A DNA stretch of 64,000 nucleotides, from the NCBI GenBank assembly GCA_030710605.1, contig CP092886.1, positions 55,431,382-55,495,381 on the forward strand, written 5' to 3'. The notes below the pieces were generated by a model that had not been told where the DNA came from, did no database searches, and saw only the letters and a list, made by a program, of their open reading frames with translations. Origin of the DNA: Cordylochernes scorpioides (taxonomy: Eukaryota; Arthropoda; Arachnida; Pseudoscorpiones; Chernetidae). Shown one piece after another: positions 1 to 9,605 of the stretch (its first letter is position 1; every line of letters begins with the position of its first letter). Made by a program: the position numbers and the translations under genes.

Positions 1-690
1 GTGAACAAATGAGGATGAAGGATTTAAGATTCTTGAACAATTACAGTAAAGTGAACCAGCCAAGACCAGATCTGGCGATGTCTCCAAAAATGTCTTGTAG
101 TGAACAAATGAAGATGAAGGATTTAAGATTCTTGAACAATTATAGTGAAGTGAACCAGCCAAGACCAGATCTGGCGATGTCTCCAAAAATGTCTTGTAGT
201 GAACAAATGAAGATGAAGGATTTAAGATTCTTGAACAATTATAGTGAAGTGAACCAGCCAAGACCAGATCTGGCGATGTCTCCAAAAATGTCTTGTAGTG
301 AACAAATGAAGATGAAGGATTTAAGATTCTTGAACAATTATAGTGAAGTGAACCAGCCAAGACCAGATCTGGCGATGTCTCCAAAAATGTCTTGTAGTGA
401 ACAAATGAAGATGAAGGATTTAAGATTCTTGAACAATTATAGTAAAGTGAACCAGCCAAGACCAGATCTGGCGATGTCTCCAAAAATGTCTTGTAGTGAA
501 CAAATGAAGATGAAGGATTTAAGATTCTTGAACAATTATAGTAAAGTGAACCAGCCAAGACCAGATCTGACGATGTCTCCAAAAATATACTGTAGTAAAC
601 AAATGAGGATGAAGGATATTAGATTCTGAAACAAAAATAGAAAAGCGAACCACAGCCAAGACCAGATCTGGTGATGTCTCCAAAAAGACA
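1..690. repeat. 99-bp tandem satellite, about 7 units
   Basis: A 99-bp unit repeats head to tail from the window edge. Successive copies of GTGAACAAATGA begin at 1, 100 and every 99 bases after. The first six units are almost identical; the last one or two (after about 590) are diverged, as expected at an array edge. Because 99 is 33 codons, a 206-residue frame (9-629) stays open by periodicity alone. I see no protein family in it. The array presumably continues to the left of the window. Confidence 0.95.
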
Positions 691-1021
691 ATTGAGAAAA
701 AATAAGTTCATTTAGCTCCAAAATTTAAAGATATTCTCTTTGTTAAATTTTTAGAAGATATTGTGTGTGTGAAGATCAAATCTTGAAGTAATTCAAGCTG
801 ATATGATACTACATCCAACTTCGCATTAAAATCTATCTGGCAAATCTCCAAGGAATTCTCAAGACCAGTACGTGGAAAGTGAAACTTTAAAATCACCTAT
901 TTTACAAGGGCAGCAAGAGTGGTAAAGCCGCCCAAAATTCAAAGCTCTTTTATGCGTGAATGAGGTGCTATATATATCTAATGAATATAAGATTCATATC
1001 ATTGATTTCTAATCACCAAAC
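691..1021. other. AT-rich spacer
   Basis: Unique-looking AT-rich DNA between the 99-bp satellite and a foldback element. I see no gene, RNA or repeat structure in it. Confidence 0.5.
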
Positions 1022-1035
1022 AACTCTATAAATGA

Positions 1036-1321
1036 TACATTAGCGCGCCATCTGTTATAAGAATTCGAAACTATTATAGACCTGTATGATTCTTTTTTTA
1101 ATTAAACAAATTTCTACTGCCCTTACTGCAATGAAAAATTAATGGGAGGGTCTGGCTCATCAGTGGTGAACCTCCCAGGTGGTAGATTAAACTGGCGAAA
1201 CCGCTGGGAGGGTCACCATTGATGAGCCAGGCCCTCCCATTAATTTTTCATTGCAGTAAGGGCAGTAGAGAAAATTGTTTAATTAAAAAAAAAAGAATCA
1301 TACGCGTCTATAATAGTTTCG
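1036..1321 (-). mobile_element. Foldback element, family F, copy 1
   Basis: A 286-bp element with near-palindromic arms around a core of about 27 bp (GGTGGTAGATTAAACTGGCG and following). The arms carry CTACTGCCCTTACTGCAAT and TTAATGGGAGGG blocks in opposite orientations. A 14-bp direct repeat AACTCTATAAATGA flanks it at 1022-1035 and 1322-1335. One end alone carries the extra terminus TAGCGCGCCATCTGTTAT, the complement of the terminus in copies 2 and 3. The long, variable target-site duplication and one-sided extension fit a retrotransposed element (for example Penelope-like with inverted terminal repeats) better than a MITE. There is no coding sequence. Confidence 0.8.
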
Positions 1322-1335
1322 AACTCTATAAATGA

Positions 1336-1627
1336 GTAAAAACCAGATGACGAACGAAAATTCCTTATGAATAATGAAATATTTAACTGTTATATATATT
1401 TTATAGATCATATGTCATTCACATGAATAGTTCAAGAAGAATTCTCTCTGGATAGATCCCACCGCCTGTTACTTTGGCCGTTATGTACGTAAATTCCACA
1501 CAACTATCCTTCACTCAGAGTTCTGTAGATTTTTCTATTCTTATAAATATATATTGTAGGAGTACCTTTTAGGTTCTTATAAGCGTAGGATATATATAGA
1601 GTGAATGAAATAGTTTTTTTAAATATA
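1336..1627. other. AT-rich spacer
   Basis: No feature recognised between the foldback and the solo LTR. Confidence 0.5.
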
Positions 1628-1631
1628 ATAT

Positions 1632-1815
1632 TGTCACGTGGAAAATTAGGGAAGTCAAAAGAACTTCAGTATGACACTGCAATTTATTTAAGGCAAGAAC
1701 AAAAACTATGGGTGATAAACAAAAGATAAGCAAAAGAGGGAAGTGTACAGAGTATAGCAAAATATAAACATAAAAAATAATACTCTGCTAATAAAATAAT
1801 AAATACTTTGTTACA
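1632..1815 (-). mobile_element. Solo LTR, Gypsy-like family L
   Basis: A 184-bp TG...CA-bounded repeat. On the minus strand it begins TGTAACAAAGTATTTATT, contains an AAATAAATTGCAGTGTCAT polyadenylation-like block, and ends CCACGTGACA. It is flanked by the 4-bp duplication ATAT (1628-1631 and 1816-1819). The same repeat occurs at 13.4, 25.8, 26.3 and 27.8 kb. Its LTR nature follows from the 25.8-26.5 kb copy, where two of them flank a tRNA primer-binding site. Confidence 0.8.
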
Positions 1816-2069
1816 ATATTGTTTCTCGTTGGGATTTCTCTCTTTCCTAACAAAAACTTAATCTAATTTTATTGCTGCTCCGTTTATAATTTCGCTTGTG
1901 AGTATTCTCTGTTAATATAGAAGTTAAAGATTCAAATTTTCCTGAAATCGAATTATTGTAATAGTCGCTTGTGTATGTCTGATCAAAAATATTTCTCTCA
2001 GGCGTCTTCTTCCTAAAACCATTTCTGTCGTTTAGTTAAGCAACGTGGAAAGTGATTTGTAAAGAATTA

Positions 2070-2290
2070 GATAGACTTTGGGGGGCATTTCCCTAATGAG
2101 GTTTCCTTGAGTCATTATTCCTTCTCCCCCAGAATGACTCTTAATGAAGGATAATGCCATACTCCGCACTGCCCCTGAAATCATGTCACCGACACTTTGG
2201 CCAGAGGTCGAACATTAGGTAGTACCTCCTTGAAGTGGTCTCTCTCTCTCTCGTGTGGGCCGCTTATGTGGAGTATTTCCCATTGATGGG
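2070..2290. promoter_or_regulatory. Candidate conserved non-coding island
   Basis: This stretch is less AT-rich than its surroundings and has no repeat structure or open frame. It contains clustered homeodomain-like cores (CTAATGAGG, TTAATGAAGGATAATG), an AP-1-like TGAGTCA, and GGCCAGAGGTCG, which resembles a nuclear-receptor half site. This texture is typical of animal conserved non-coding elements, but conservation cannot be judged from one sequence. Confidence 0.3.
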
Positions 2291-3027
2291 GAAACCAAGA
2301 ACTAGCCTTCTGCAACTTATTTGAAATGTCTTTTCTCTAAATATTCATATATGAATCGTTATCCCTGTGTAAGACATATTAATGTTATATATATACATGC
2401 CAACAGGATACACATTAATCGTTCCTCAATCTAAACGAGAAATGATTTAAATTATGTAAGTGATAAAAAAGAGCAGATTTTAAGATTAATAGCAAATCAG
2501 AGATAGATAGAGAATAAGATTTCACATACCAAATTTGATTTCGGATCATTAAAAATGTATAAATAGCAATCATTAAAAACTCTGAGAAGAGAAGAAATCA
2601 ATGTACATCTTTCTGTTATAATACATTCTCATATCTCTATAAATTATCTGTATATAAACCATTAAGAAACCAAACGCTAAGCAAATAAGACAAACCTTAA
2701 GCAAGGTGTAGTCCAGGGGTGGCGAACCTTTTTATATTAGAAGGCCAATTTTCATTTTACCATTTTTGAGAAGGCCGCATCCATATATATATTTATAAAT
2801 ATATGTACGATTTAATTAAAGGGATTTATATACAAAATTAAAATACATAATTTTCTTTGCAATTAAATAGGGGCAACACGCCTCTCTTTATCTAGGCTTT
2901 TCTTTGAGTTAAACTAAATCACGTGAGTATGAGATCCACTCACGCTCTACAAGAACAAAGCGAGAAACGATTTTAAAAATATATATAACTGTACATACAT
3001 GACTTCTTGAAATTATATCTATTATTC

Positions 3028-3085
3028 CTGTAGAAGGGCAGCTTGCGCCCGAAAGCTCGAATTGATTTTTCAAATAAAGAAACTT
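3028..3085 (+). repeat. Hairpin-CGAAA module within hAT
   Basis: GAAGGGC-AGCTTGC-GCCCGAAAGC forms a 4-bp GGGC/GCCC stem followed by CGAAA and, about 20 nt on, AAATAAAG. This is the module seen at about eight loci in this window (see findings). It sits near one end of the hAT element, so it may be part of it or a separate small insertion. Confidence 0.5.
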
Positions 3086-3217
3086 ATCCTTTTTGAATCT
3101 ACTAGTTATTATAATTAAATAGTTTATTTTTTCAAAATGACATACAATTAATAAATTCCAAAAAATTTGACATTTAATTTTACAATCCAGAAAATTTAAT
3201 GGGATTTCTGTGGTTGT

Positions 3218-5021
3218 TTATTGGATGACAAAAAAAGAAATATTTGGTTCAATTGACGTGGTACGTAATTTAAGTTGATCTTCCAAATGAACATCACTTA
3301 TTTGACTTCTTAGGCGGGTTTTAATTTGAGTCATGTATGAAAATGTTGCCTCGCAGCAATATGTACTTCCAAAACATGAAAGAATTCTTCGTGCGTGTTG
3401 TCTTAGACGAGGATAAATAACTGCAGTCTTCCATATTTCAATAGGATCTTTTTTTGAATCGAATTGTGATTTAAAGATATTATCTTCTCCTATCTCAAAT
3501 AATTCCATTTGATATTCTTTGGGCGCTACGTCGATATCAACAAGGTGTGGTTCGAAAGTTAATTTAAGTGTGAGAACATGTTTTTCAAAATCTGAGAACC
3601 TTTTATTATATTCTTCAATTAATATATCCAGAACAGAAACATACTCATCCAAATTTTGAGGGGAATAATTTTGCTCCATCATAATTTCCGATAACTGTGG
3701 GAAATGTTCTTTAGAAATTTCTAATCGACACCTAGTAAAGATTTAAAGAATAAAGTTTTTTTCGAAAAGCTTGAATTTTTTGCCACATTTCGTATATATA
3801 TTTAGTTTTTCCCTGCAAGTTTAAATTCAATTCATTTTGCTTCATTGTCATGTCACATAAAAAGGCAGCATTTCTACAAAATTCTTTATCTGATAAATCG
3901 CAATATTTCTTTTGTTCTTCAAAAAATTTAATTATTTGTTGACGCAGGGTGAATATTTTTAGCAAAACTTGTCCTCTTGATAACCAACGTATTTTGCTAT
4001 GATATGGTAAGTCTCCATTGAATGTGTCATTATCTGACATTATTATATCTCGAAATTGACGATGACGCATTGAATTTGATCGAATAAAATTTACAATACC
4101 AATAATTTTTTCTAAAGTATCGTTCAAACTAGCCGACTTAGCACATAGGTTTTGTTGGTGCAAAATACAATGAAAAGAAATCAAGTTTTCTAAATTAGCA
4201 TATTCTTTTTTTAATAACGAAATGAAACCTTCTCGCTTTCCTACCATGGCTGGTGCACCATCGGTACACACACTTACTAAATTATTTATATTTAACCCTG
4301 CTTCGCAAATTTTTATTTTGAAGTTCTCCAAGATGTCTATTCCTCGTGTCCTGCCTGAAAGTGTTCCTAATGCAAGCAACTCTTCAAAACATCGAAAATC
4401 CTCAGTAATAGCTCGAATAAAAAATAGAACCTGTGCTGAATCGGTATTGTCTGTGGATTCATCCAATGCTATGGAGAAATATATATTTTCTTCTTTAATA
4501 ATCTTGTTGTGTTGTGTTTGCAGAACTGTTGTTTTATATTTGTAGCTAATTCGTGTTGTCGTTCGGTGATGGTTCCTCTTGAAAGAGGTAATTGTTTGTA
4601 TTTATCTACTTTTTCTGGATGTAAGCATTTGACCACTTCCACAATACATTATTTTATCATTTCAACGTCGCTAAATGGTTTTCCCCGTTTTCCAAGAATG
4701 TACGCTACTTTGAATGTTGCTTCCGTGGCATTATTATTTTGTTGAAAGAACTTATTGAAAGTTTGTTGCCGGTGAAGCTTTTCATTTTTAAGTTGTTGTA
4801 ATATAGTTTTACGTGCTTCTCCTTCAAGAATTGCATATTTATGATTCGAATGAGTCATGTAATGTTGATTAGCATTATACTTTTTAATTGTAGTTATAAC
4901 TGTACTACATAACAAACAAACCATTTTATCTTTGGAACTAATTAAGAAGTATTGCAATTCCCATTCTTCATTAAATAATCGATTCTCGGTCCTTTAGAGT
5001 CCTTTTTTGTTTTTTAGACAT
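3218..5021 (-). pseudogene. hAT transposase (BED finger, ZBED5-like), frameshifted
   Basis: A cut-and-paste transposase with DNA-binding and RNase H-fold domains, read on the minus strand from ATG at 5021. The N-terminal part (about 4957-4649) has a BED-type zinc finger: the CLLC pair, then two histidines about 22 residues on. The middle frame (4466-3732, 244 aa) holds the first catalytic aspartate in MDESTD, the second in CTDGAPAMVG (residue 69), the HCxxHQ motif (99-104) and the conserved tryptophan of RWLSRG (161). The C-terminal frame (3682-3218, 154 aa) carries the catalytic glutamate in EATFSYM (residue 111) and the dimerisation region. The three parts lie in different frames, and a further frameshift near 4990 separates the first codons. 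At least three frameshifts are needed, so no functional protein is made. Family identity is secure; subfamily is inferred. Confidence 0.93.
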
Positions 5022-5693
5022 GATTCTAAAATTAAAAGATATATGAAAATTTATACATAAAAAGACCATGCCGCACATAAAATTGTATTTTGAAAATACG
5101 GGAGAAATGGACTGAAATCAAAATCCACATTTTTTTTACATAAGTTTACTTTCACAGAAAATTAATTATATTAATAATTGTTCAACTGATAAAAATTTTA
5201 AATTATGCAATGATTATTAAAATTTAAAATTAATTTACCCGTATTTTACTACAATACAATAGAAAACATTGTTCGATGTTTGTAATATGTATTATCTTAC
5301 AACTTACCTTATTCAAAAAAGAAACAACCATTTAGTAAAGTTGATACAGTTACACACCGGCAATTACGTTGCCTCGACGTTACTTGGACGTTACGTTTAG
5401 TTTTAGTACTAGTGTTGACCGCAAATCGGCGCTGCCGATATAGTGGTATAGTTATGTACTTCATTTTTAGCACGACACTTGAATTACTTTTAGAAATTTA
5501 AATACTTACATTTACTATATTATATATTATATAATATATGACATTCGTATTAGATATTTTCAATAAAATAATGAAAGTAATTGAAAACTGCGAAACAAAA
5601 ATTATAATTTTGAATTTATGAAAAGGCCACAACTTGGGCAAGAAAAGGCCACATGCGGCCTTAAGGCCGCACGTTCGCCACCCTGGTGTAGTC

Positions 5694-6465
5694 CATACAA
5701 ATGGAAGAGTCGGCAAGAATCGTACATAGAAACAATGGAAAATGTGGACAATATTGATCAGAAAGATATCAAACCCTTAGCTCCCTTGTATTTGTAACTG
5801 TAAGGACGCAACAGAACAGTCCGTAAACAGAGGTAAAAGTAAAAGGTAGGATTCATTTTATAAAAAGATATAGAAAGTTGAAGCCATTGAAAGTAAAAAA
5901 GAATGAAAATTTATTGCTAAGCACAACAGCTTCCAATATAATTTAGTTATTTCAAAAAGTGAGAGTGCTACTAAAAGTGTCAATATTCGGATTTTATTAA
6001 TAGATGTTAACACCGGGTAGGAAGAGATGCAAAGTTAGGACTGGTGAGAAATACAAAGGACGAAAACATCTCTAGAATGTTGTAAAACATTCTATTCCAC
6101 GTACTATACAAATTCAGATAACCTAACTAAACCAATTGTAACTAGTATCCGCGCGATGTATATAATGCCCCCGGTGCGTATACTCGTATAATAAATACAA
6201 TTTTATAACGTGATTTTTAATAAGAACATTTTAATTATTTTTGTAATCAGTTTGAGGTCAGGTAAATTCACTATAAACGGGAGCCCGCTGTATATCGACA
6301 TGAAGAAATATGATAGTCTGCGGCAATCATATCAACGTTCGGTTCTTTGATTTTTCTCTTTATATACAGTGAACAATTGACAATTAAAATAATTTTATTG
6401 ACATCTTGTCAATACATGCAAAATGCACAGTCTGCACTATTTAAAAAATATAATATGCATTATAT
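5694..6465. other. Unassigned spacer
   Basis: AT-rich DNA right of the hAT element. I see no gene, RNA or repeat. Confidence 0.5.
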
Positions 6466-6468
6466 ACA

Positions 6469-6645
6469 CTATGTACAATGAATATGGTGCCTCTGCCAGC
6501 GCTGAAGAGTTTGGTGGAGAATCGCCAGCGGGTCTCCAGCGACACCACGCATTTCGCGATCTACGAAGAATACGTAGATTGCGTACTTCGCCGCTGAGGA
6601 GATGGTGATGGCGTGGTGGATGCGGTAGAGAAAATAAACGTTAAA
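6469..6645. promoter_or_regulatory. GC-richer island, possibly exonic or regulatory
   Basis: About 170 bp of clearly higher GC than the flanks. A 69-residue frame is open on the minus strand (6678-6469; contains FVDREMRGVAGDPLAILHQT) and a shorter one on the plus strand. I recognise no protein family, and there is no clear acceptor/donor pair. It may be a single exon, an old retrocopy or a non-coding element. Confidence 0.25.
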
Positions 6646-7237
6646 CATATTGGAGCTTAACACTTCTATACAAGTCATTGTAAAAAGTATCTAAATAAAG
6701 AGATGGAGTCCTAAATTGTGCTCGGAAGTTGTCAAGGGAAATGAAGAAGTGGGTTAATAGGCAGGAGAGCATGGTGGGTGGTCAAAACTTCATAGCTTTA
6801 CATATGCAACTTTGCCACGTGATCATTGAGAGATATGGTTGGGTGATGCTGTAAAGAGAATTAGCCTTTTTTTTTTTGCTGGCCAATGTAAGGCTGTGAA
6901 TCTTTGATGCGTTTCTTCGATTTGCTAATAATATTTCATCGCTGTGATGGTTCAGGCAGGTGTTGATCGTCTGTGTATCTTTCAAACAGTAACCATAGTC
7001 TACTTCTGATCCATTTTGTTCGCCAATTTTCATTACGATAAAAATAAAATAATTTAGTGCTTCGAGTCATAATTTTATTGAGAAACTGATCGATTTTTCT
7101 AAGTAGAGATTTTTCACCTTTTAAATTTGACTGAAATAGCACAAATTGTAGAGCGATTAGAGTTCCAACATACATTTCCGTGTGTATTCCCCTAGATTAT
7201 CGCCTCCAATTGATCGCCGTTAACCTCCGACCGAAGT

Positions 7238-7580
7238 TCAAATTGAAGCCAAGCCAGAAAAATCCACCACGTACGCGTTTAAGATGTTAGCCCTCTTTTA
7301 CGTGGGTGCAGGCTGAGTCTCAACTACTCATCATGGAGGGTGTTACAGTTTTTTTATATTTTAATTTAAGAAAATGGAATTAAAGGGCAAATGTACGCGT
7401 GTGAATACGCTAAAATATACAGCAAATGAAAACAAGTATACAGCAAATGAAAGAAGAAGGCCAGTATGAATAAATAACGAAATACCTTCTCCTGACCATG
7501 CAACTAAAAGTTTCTGATGAAGGTTAACAGCACGAGACGCGTACGTGGTTGGCTTTTCTGGTTATTTCAAGAGAGAAAAC
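7238..7580. repeat. Inverted repeat pair (foldback)
   Basis: Arms at about 7238-7292 and 7528-7580 are inverted: GCCAAGCCAGAAAAATCCAC then CACGTACGCGT on the left matches the complement of ACGCGTACGTGG then TTGGCTTTTCTGG on the right. A related single arm (AAACGCGTACTTGGTTGG) occurs near 45440. It looks like a small dispersed foldback element; boundaries are uncertain. Confidence 0.55.
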
Positions 7581-7731
7581 ATATTATGGCCAATTTCAGA
7601 AAAAAAACATCAAGTTTTGAAAAAATAGAGCAATCCATAATTAAATCTTTATATAATAAAAAGGTATATATATATATATTGTATTGAAAATTATTTAATT
7701 ACTGATATTCCAGTTGGGGCTGAGAGAGCGA

Positions 7732-7868
7732 GAACGCCAACCTTTTTCAAGGTATAGAAACGTGTTTATTTTGTATAAACAAACTCGGCTCCACTTATGT
7801 GGACCATATGGCAGGGGGGTTGTTTTTAGAAAAAAAAACGTCGTTATACCTTGACAAAAGTTGGCATT
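7732..7868. mobile_element. Short MITE-like inverted-repeat element
   Basis: About 137 bp with terminal inverted repeats of about 24 bp: AACGCCAACCTTTTTCAAGG opposite the complement of CCTTGACAAAAGTTGGCATT. The interior holds another small inverted segment around AAACGTGTTTATTTTG. No coding sequence. No clear target-site duplication. Confidence 0.6.
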
Positions 7869-8274
7869 CAGCTAACCGATTTTTTAAAAATCAAATATAT
7901 GCCTTTTTTTATTAATAAAAATAATAAATATTCAATTGATATATTTTCCCTGTAAATGACTTTCCGCCATCAGCAACTGTCATGATCAGGAGTTGCTCTT
8001 TCATTATGTCTCTACTCTGGTCTTTTCCTCTACGTTTAAGAGTGTTCAAGCATACATATGTTAGCGATTGAATATATGTAAACAATAGGAAATTAGCTAC
8101 GATCCTTTGCAATATATATAACTCAATATTTCTACCATACAATATTTGAATAGGTTCAATGATAGTCTTAAACTAAAAATAAAGTCAAGCATTTTCCTAT
8201 AGATAGGCATGCACGGACATGGGAAATCATGTAATGCGTGTGAGAATATGTGCACACGCTATATTAATTGAGAA

Positions 8275-8625
8275 CACAGGCGTCCTGCGTGCCTTACCGT
8301 CCGGCAGCAATTACAGAGGAAGGATTCAAATGAAGAGGCACAGGAGTAACAAATGACAATATCCGGTTGGGAGAGGATGACCTTTGCTAAAGTTGAGTAA
8401 TGACCTCGTCGGAACATCCATCTCTCCCCCCGCTCATTATAAATATTCGGCCTTTATTTGGCTCATCAGAATCCTTTCCCGATGTCGCGATAAGCTCGCG
8501 TCCTGGAGCCGGGACACTTTATTATGGCGGAGAAGGAATGTCCCTGGACATCTCCTTCCCTCAGCGACGGACATTGAGACCCACCAGCCGTGAGATGGAA
8601 CTGGAGTTGACGGCAAAAATAAATA
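8275..8625. promoter_or_regulatory. GC-rich candidate regulatory island
   Basis: A GC-rich block in AT-rich surroundings with short overlapping frames on both strands but no recognisable protein. It contains CATTATAAATATTCGG, TTTATTTGG and TTTATTATGG, which resemble posterior-Hox/Cdx-type sites, set in dense GC-rich sequence. The look is that of a conserved non-coding element; function is inferred only. Confidence 0.35.
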
Positions 8626-8629
8626 ATTG

Positions 8630-9600
8630 AAAAGGCATATCGATAAAATCTCATTTCTGCAAATTAACCAAGTTTAATAGATACTATTTAACGATTTTTT
8701 CTTTGTATGCATAGGTGAGCGATAATCTACATGTTGGAGACAATTTTTATTAGGAAAATTTGATCAAAACATCTATAAATGATTGTAGTATGTGGAAACC
8801 AGTAAAATAGTTGTCAATTTGGTATCAAGACTTGATGAGCAGTCCGTTGTTCTAAAATGGAAAATATAATATCTATATAAAATATTGTTACCATTTAAAA
8901 TATTTTGTGATTTCCACTTTACATGCACCTAGAGTAGGAATGGTAAGGCAAGATTTATTTCGAAATTAACATTCATCTATAATTGAGGAGTAACATGGCG
9001 AATGGTACAATGGATGGTAACGGTTTCAAGCCTTAATGTATTGAACATAACACATGGGTAATTACTGGCTTGCTGTTTGGATTGCTTTTTTTGAAATACT
9101 TGAGCCTAGAGTCGCCGGACACATGCAATGCATATATTTGTGGGAGATAAAAAAAAAACTTCAATTGATGTCTCAAATTTAGTTCTATATAGCTAAATAT
9201 TGATTCATTTATATACGTAAAATTTGTCAATATGAGCACCGTGTGTGTAAGTCCTAATTAAAATTTTCAAAAGGTATTTTTGAATAATAACACTTGAACA
9301 GTAACAAAAACTATGGACGCATACCCGTTCTATTCCTGACGACTTATTTACCTAAAAATGTATGGTCTGAGAATATAATTGGAGGGAGAGTTTTATATTT
9401 TCCATTTAGTGCTTTGTGCGAATTATTTGAAATGATGAAGTTTACGGAGAAGGCATGAGCGCAGCATTTTTATCGCCAGGAGAGTGTTTTAGTTATAGGG
9501 CGGTAGCCATATACCTGTGAGACAAACCTTTTGTTGACAAAAAATGTTTTGAGGAACTAAATTTGAGCTGGATATTTTACAGTGAGAAGTGAAACTAATA
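8630..9600. other. AT-rich spacer
   Basis: About 970 bp with no gene, RNA or repeat I can support. Confidence 0.5.
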
Positions 9601-9605
9601 TATCA

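Larger units (their letters stand above)
2706..5693 (-). mobile_element. hAT DNA transposon, full length, inactive
   Basis: The element spans 2714-5685 (2972 bp) and is flanked by a perfect 8-bp target-site duplication GTGTAGTC (2706-2713 and 5686-5693), the hallmark of the hAT superfamily. The ends are imperfect inverted repeats: CAGGGGTGGCGAAC on the left, CAGGGTGGCGAAC read inward on the right. The transposase gene lies on the minus strand and is broken by frameshifts. A hairpin module (3031-3060) lies between the left end and the transposase. The perfect duplication means both ends are original, so decay came after insertion. Confidence 0.95.

Noticed and set aside
9..629. 206-residue frame in the 99-bp satellite
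   Set aside because: The period is a multiple of three, so stops are absent by repetition. No domain; the unit is simple DNA satellite.
4222..4745. Plus-strand frames across the hAT element
   Set aside because: They are antisense shadows of the minus-strand transposase.
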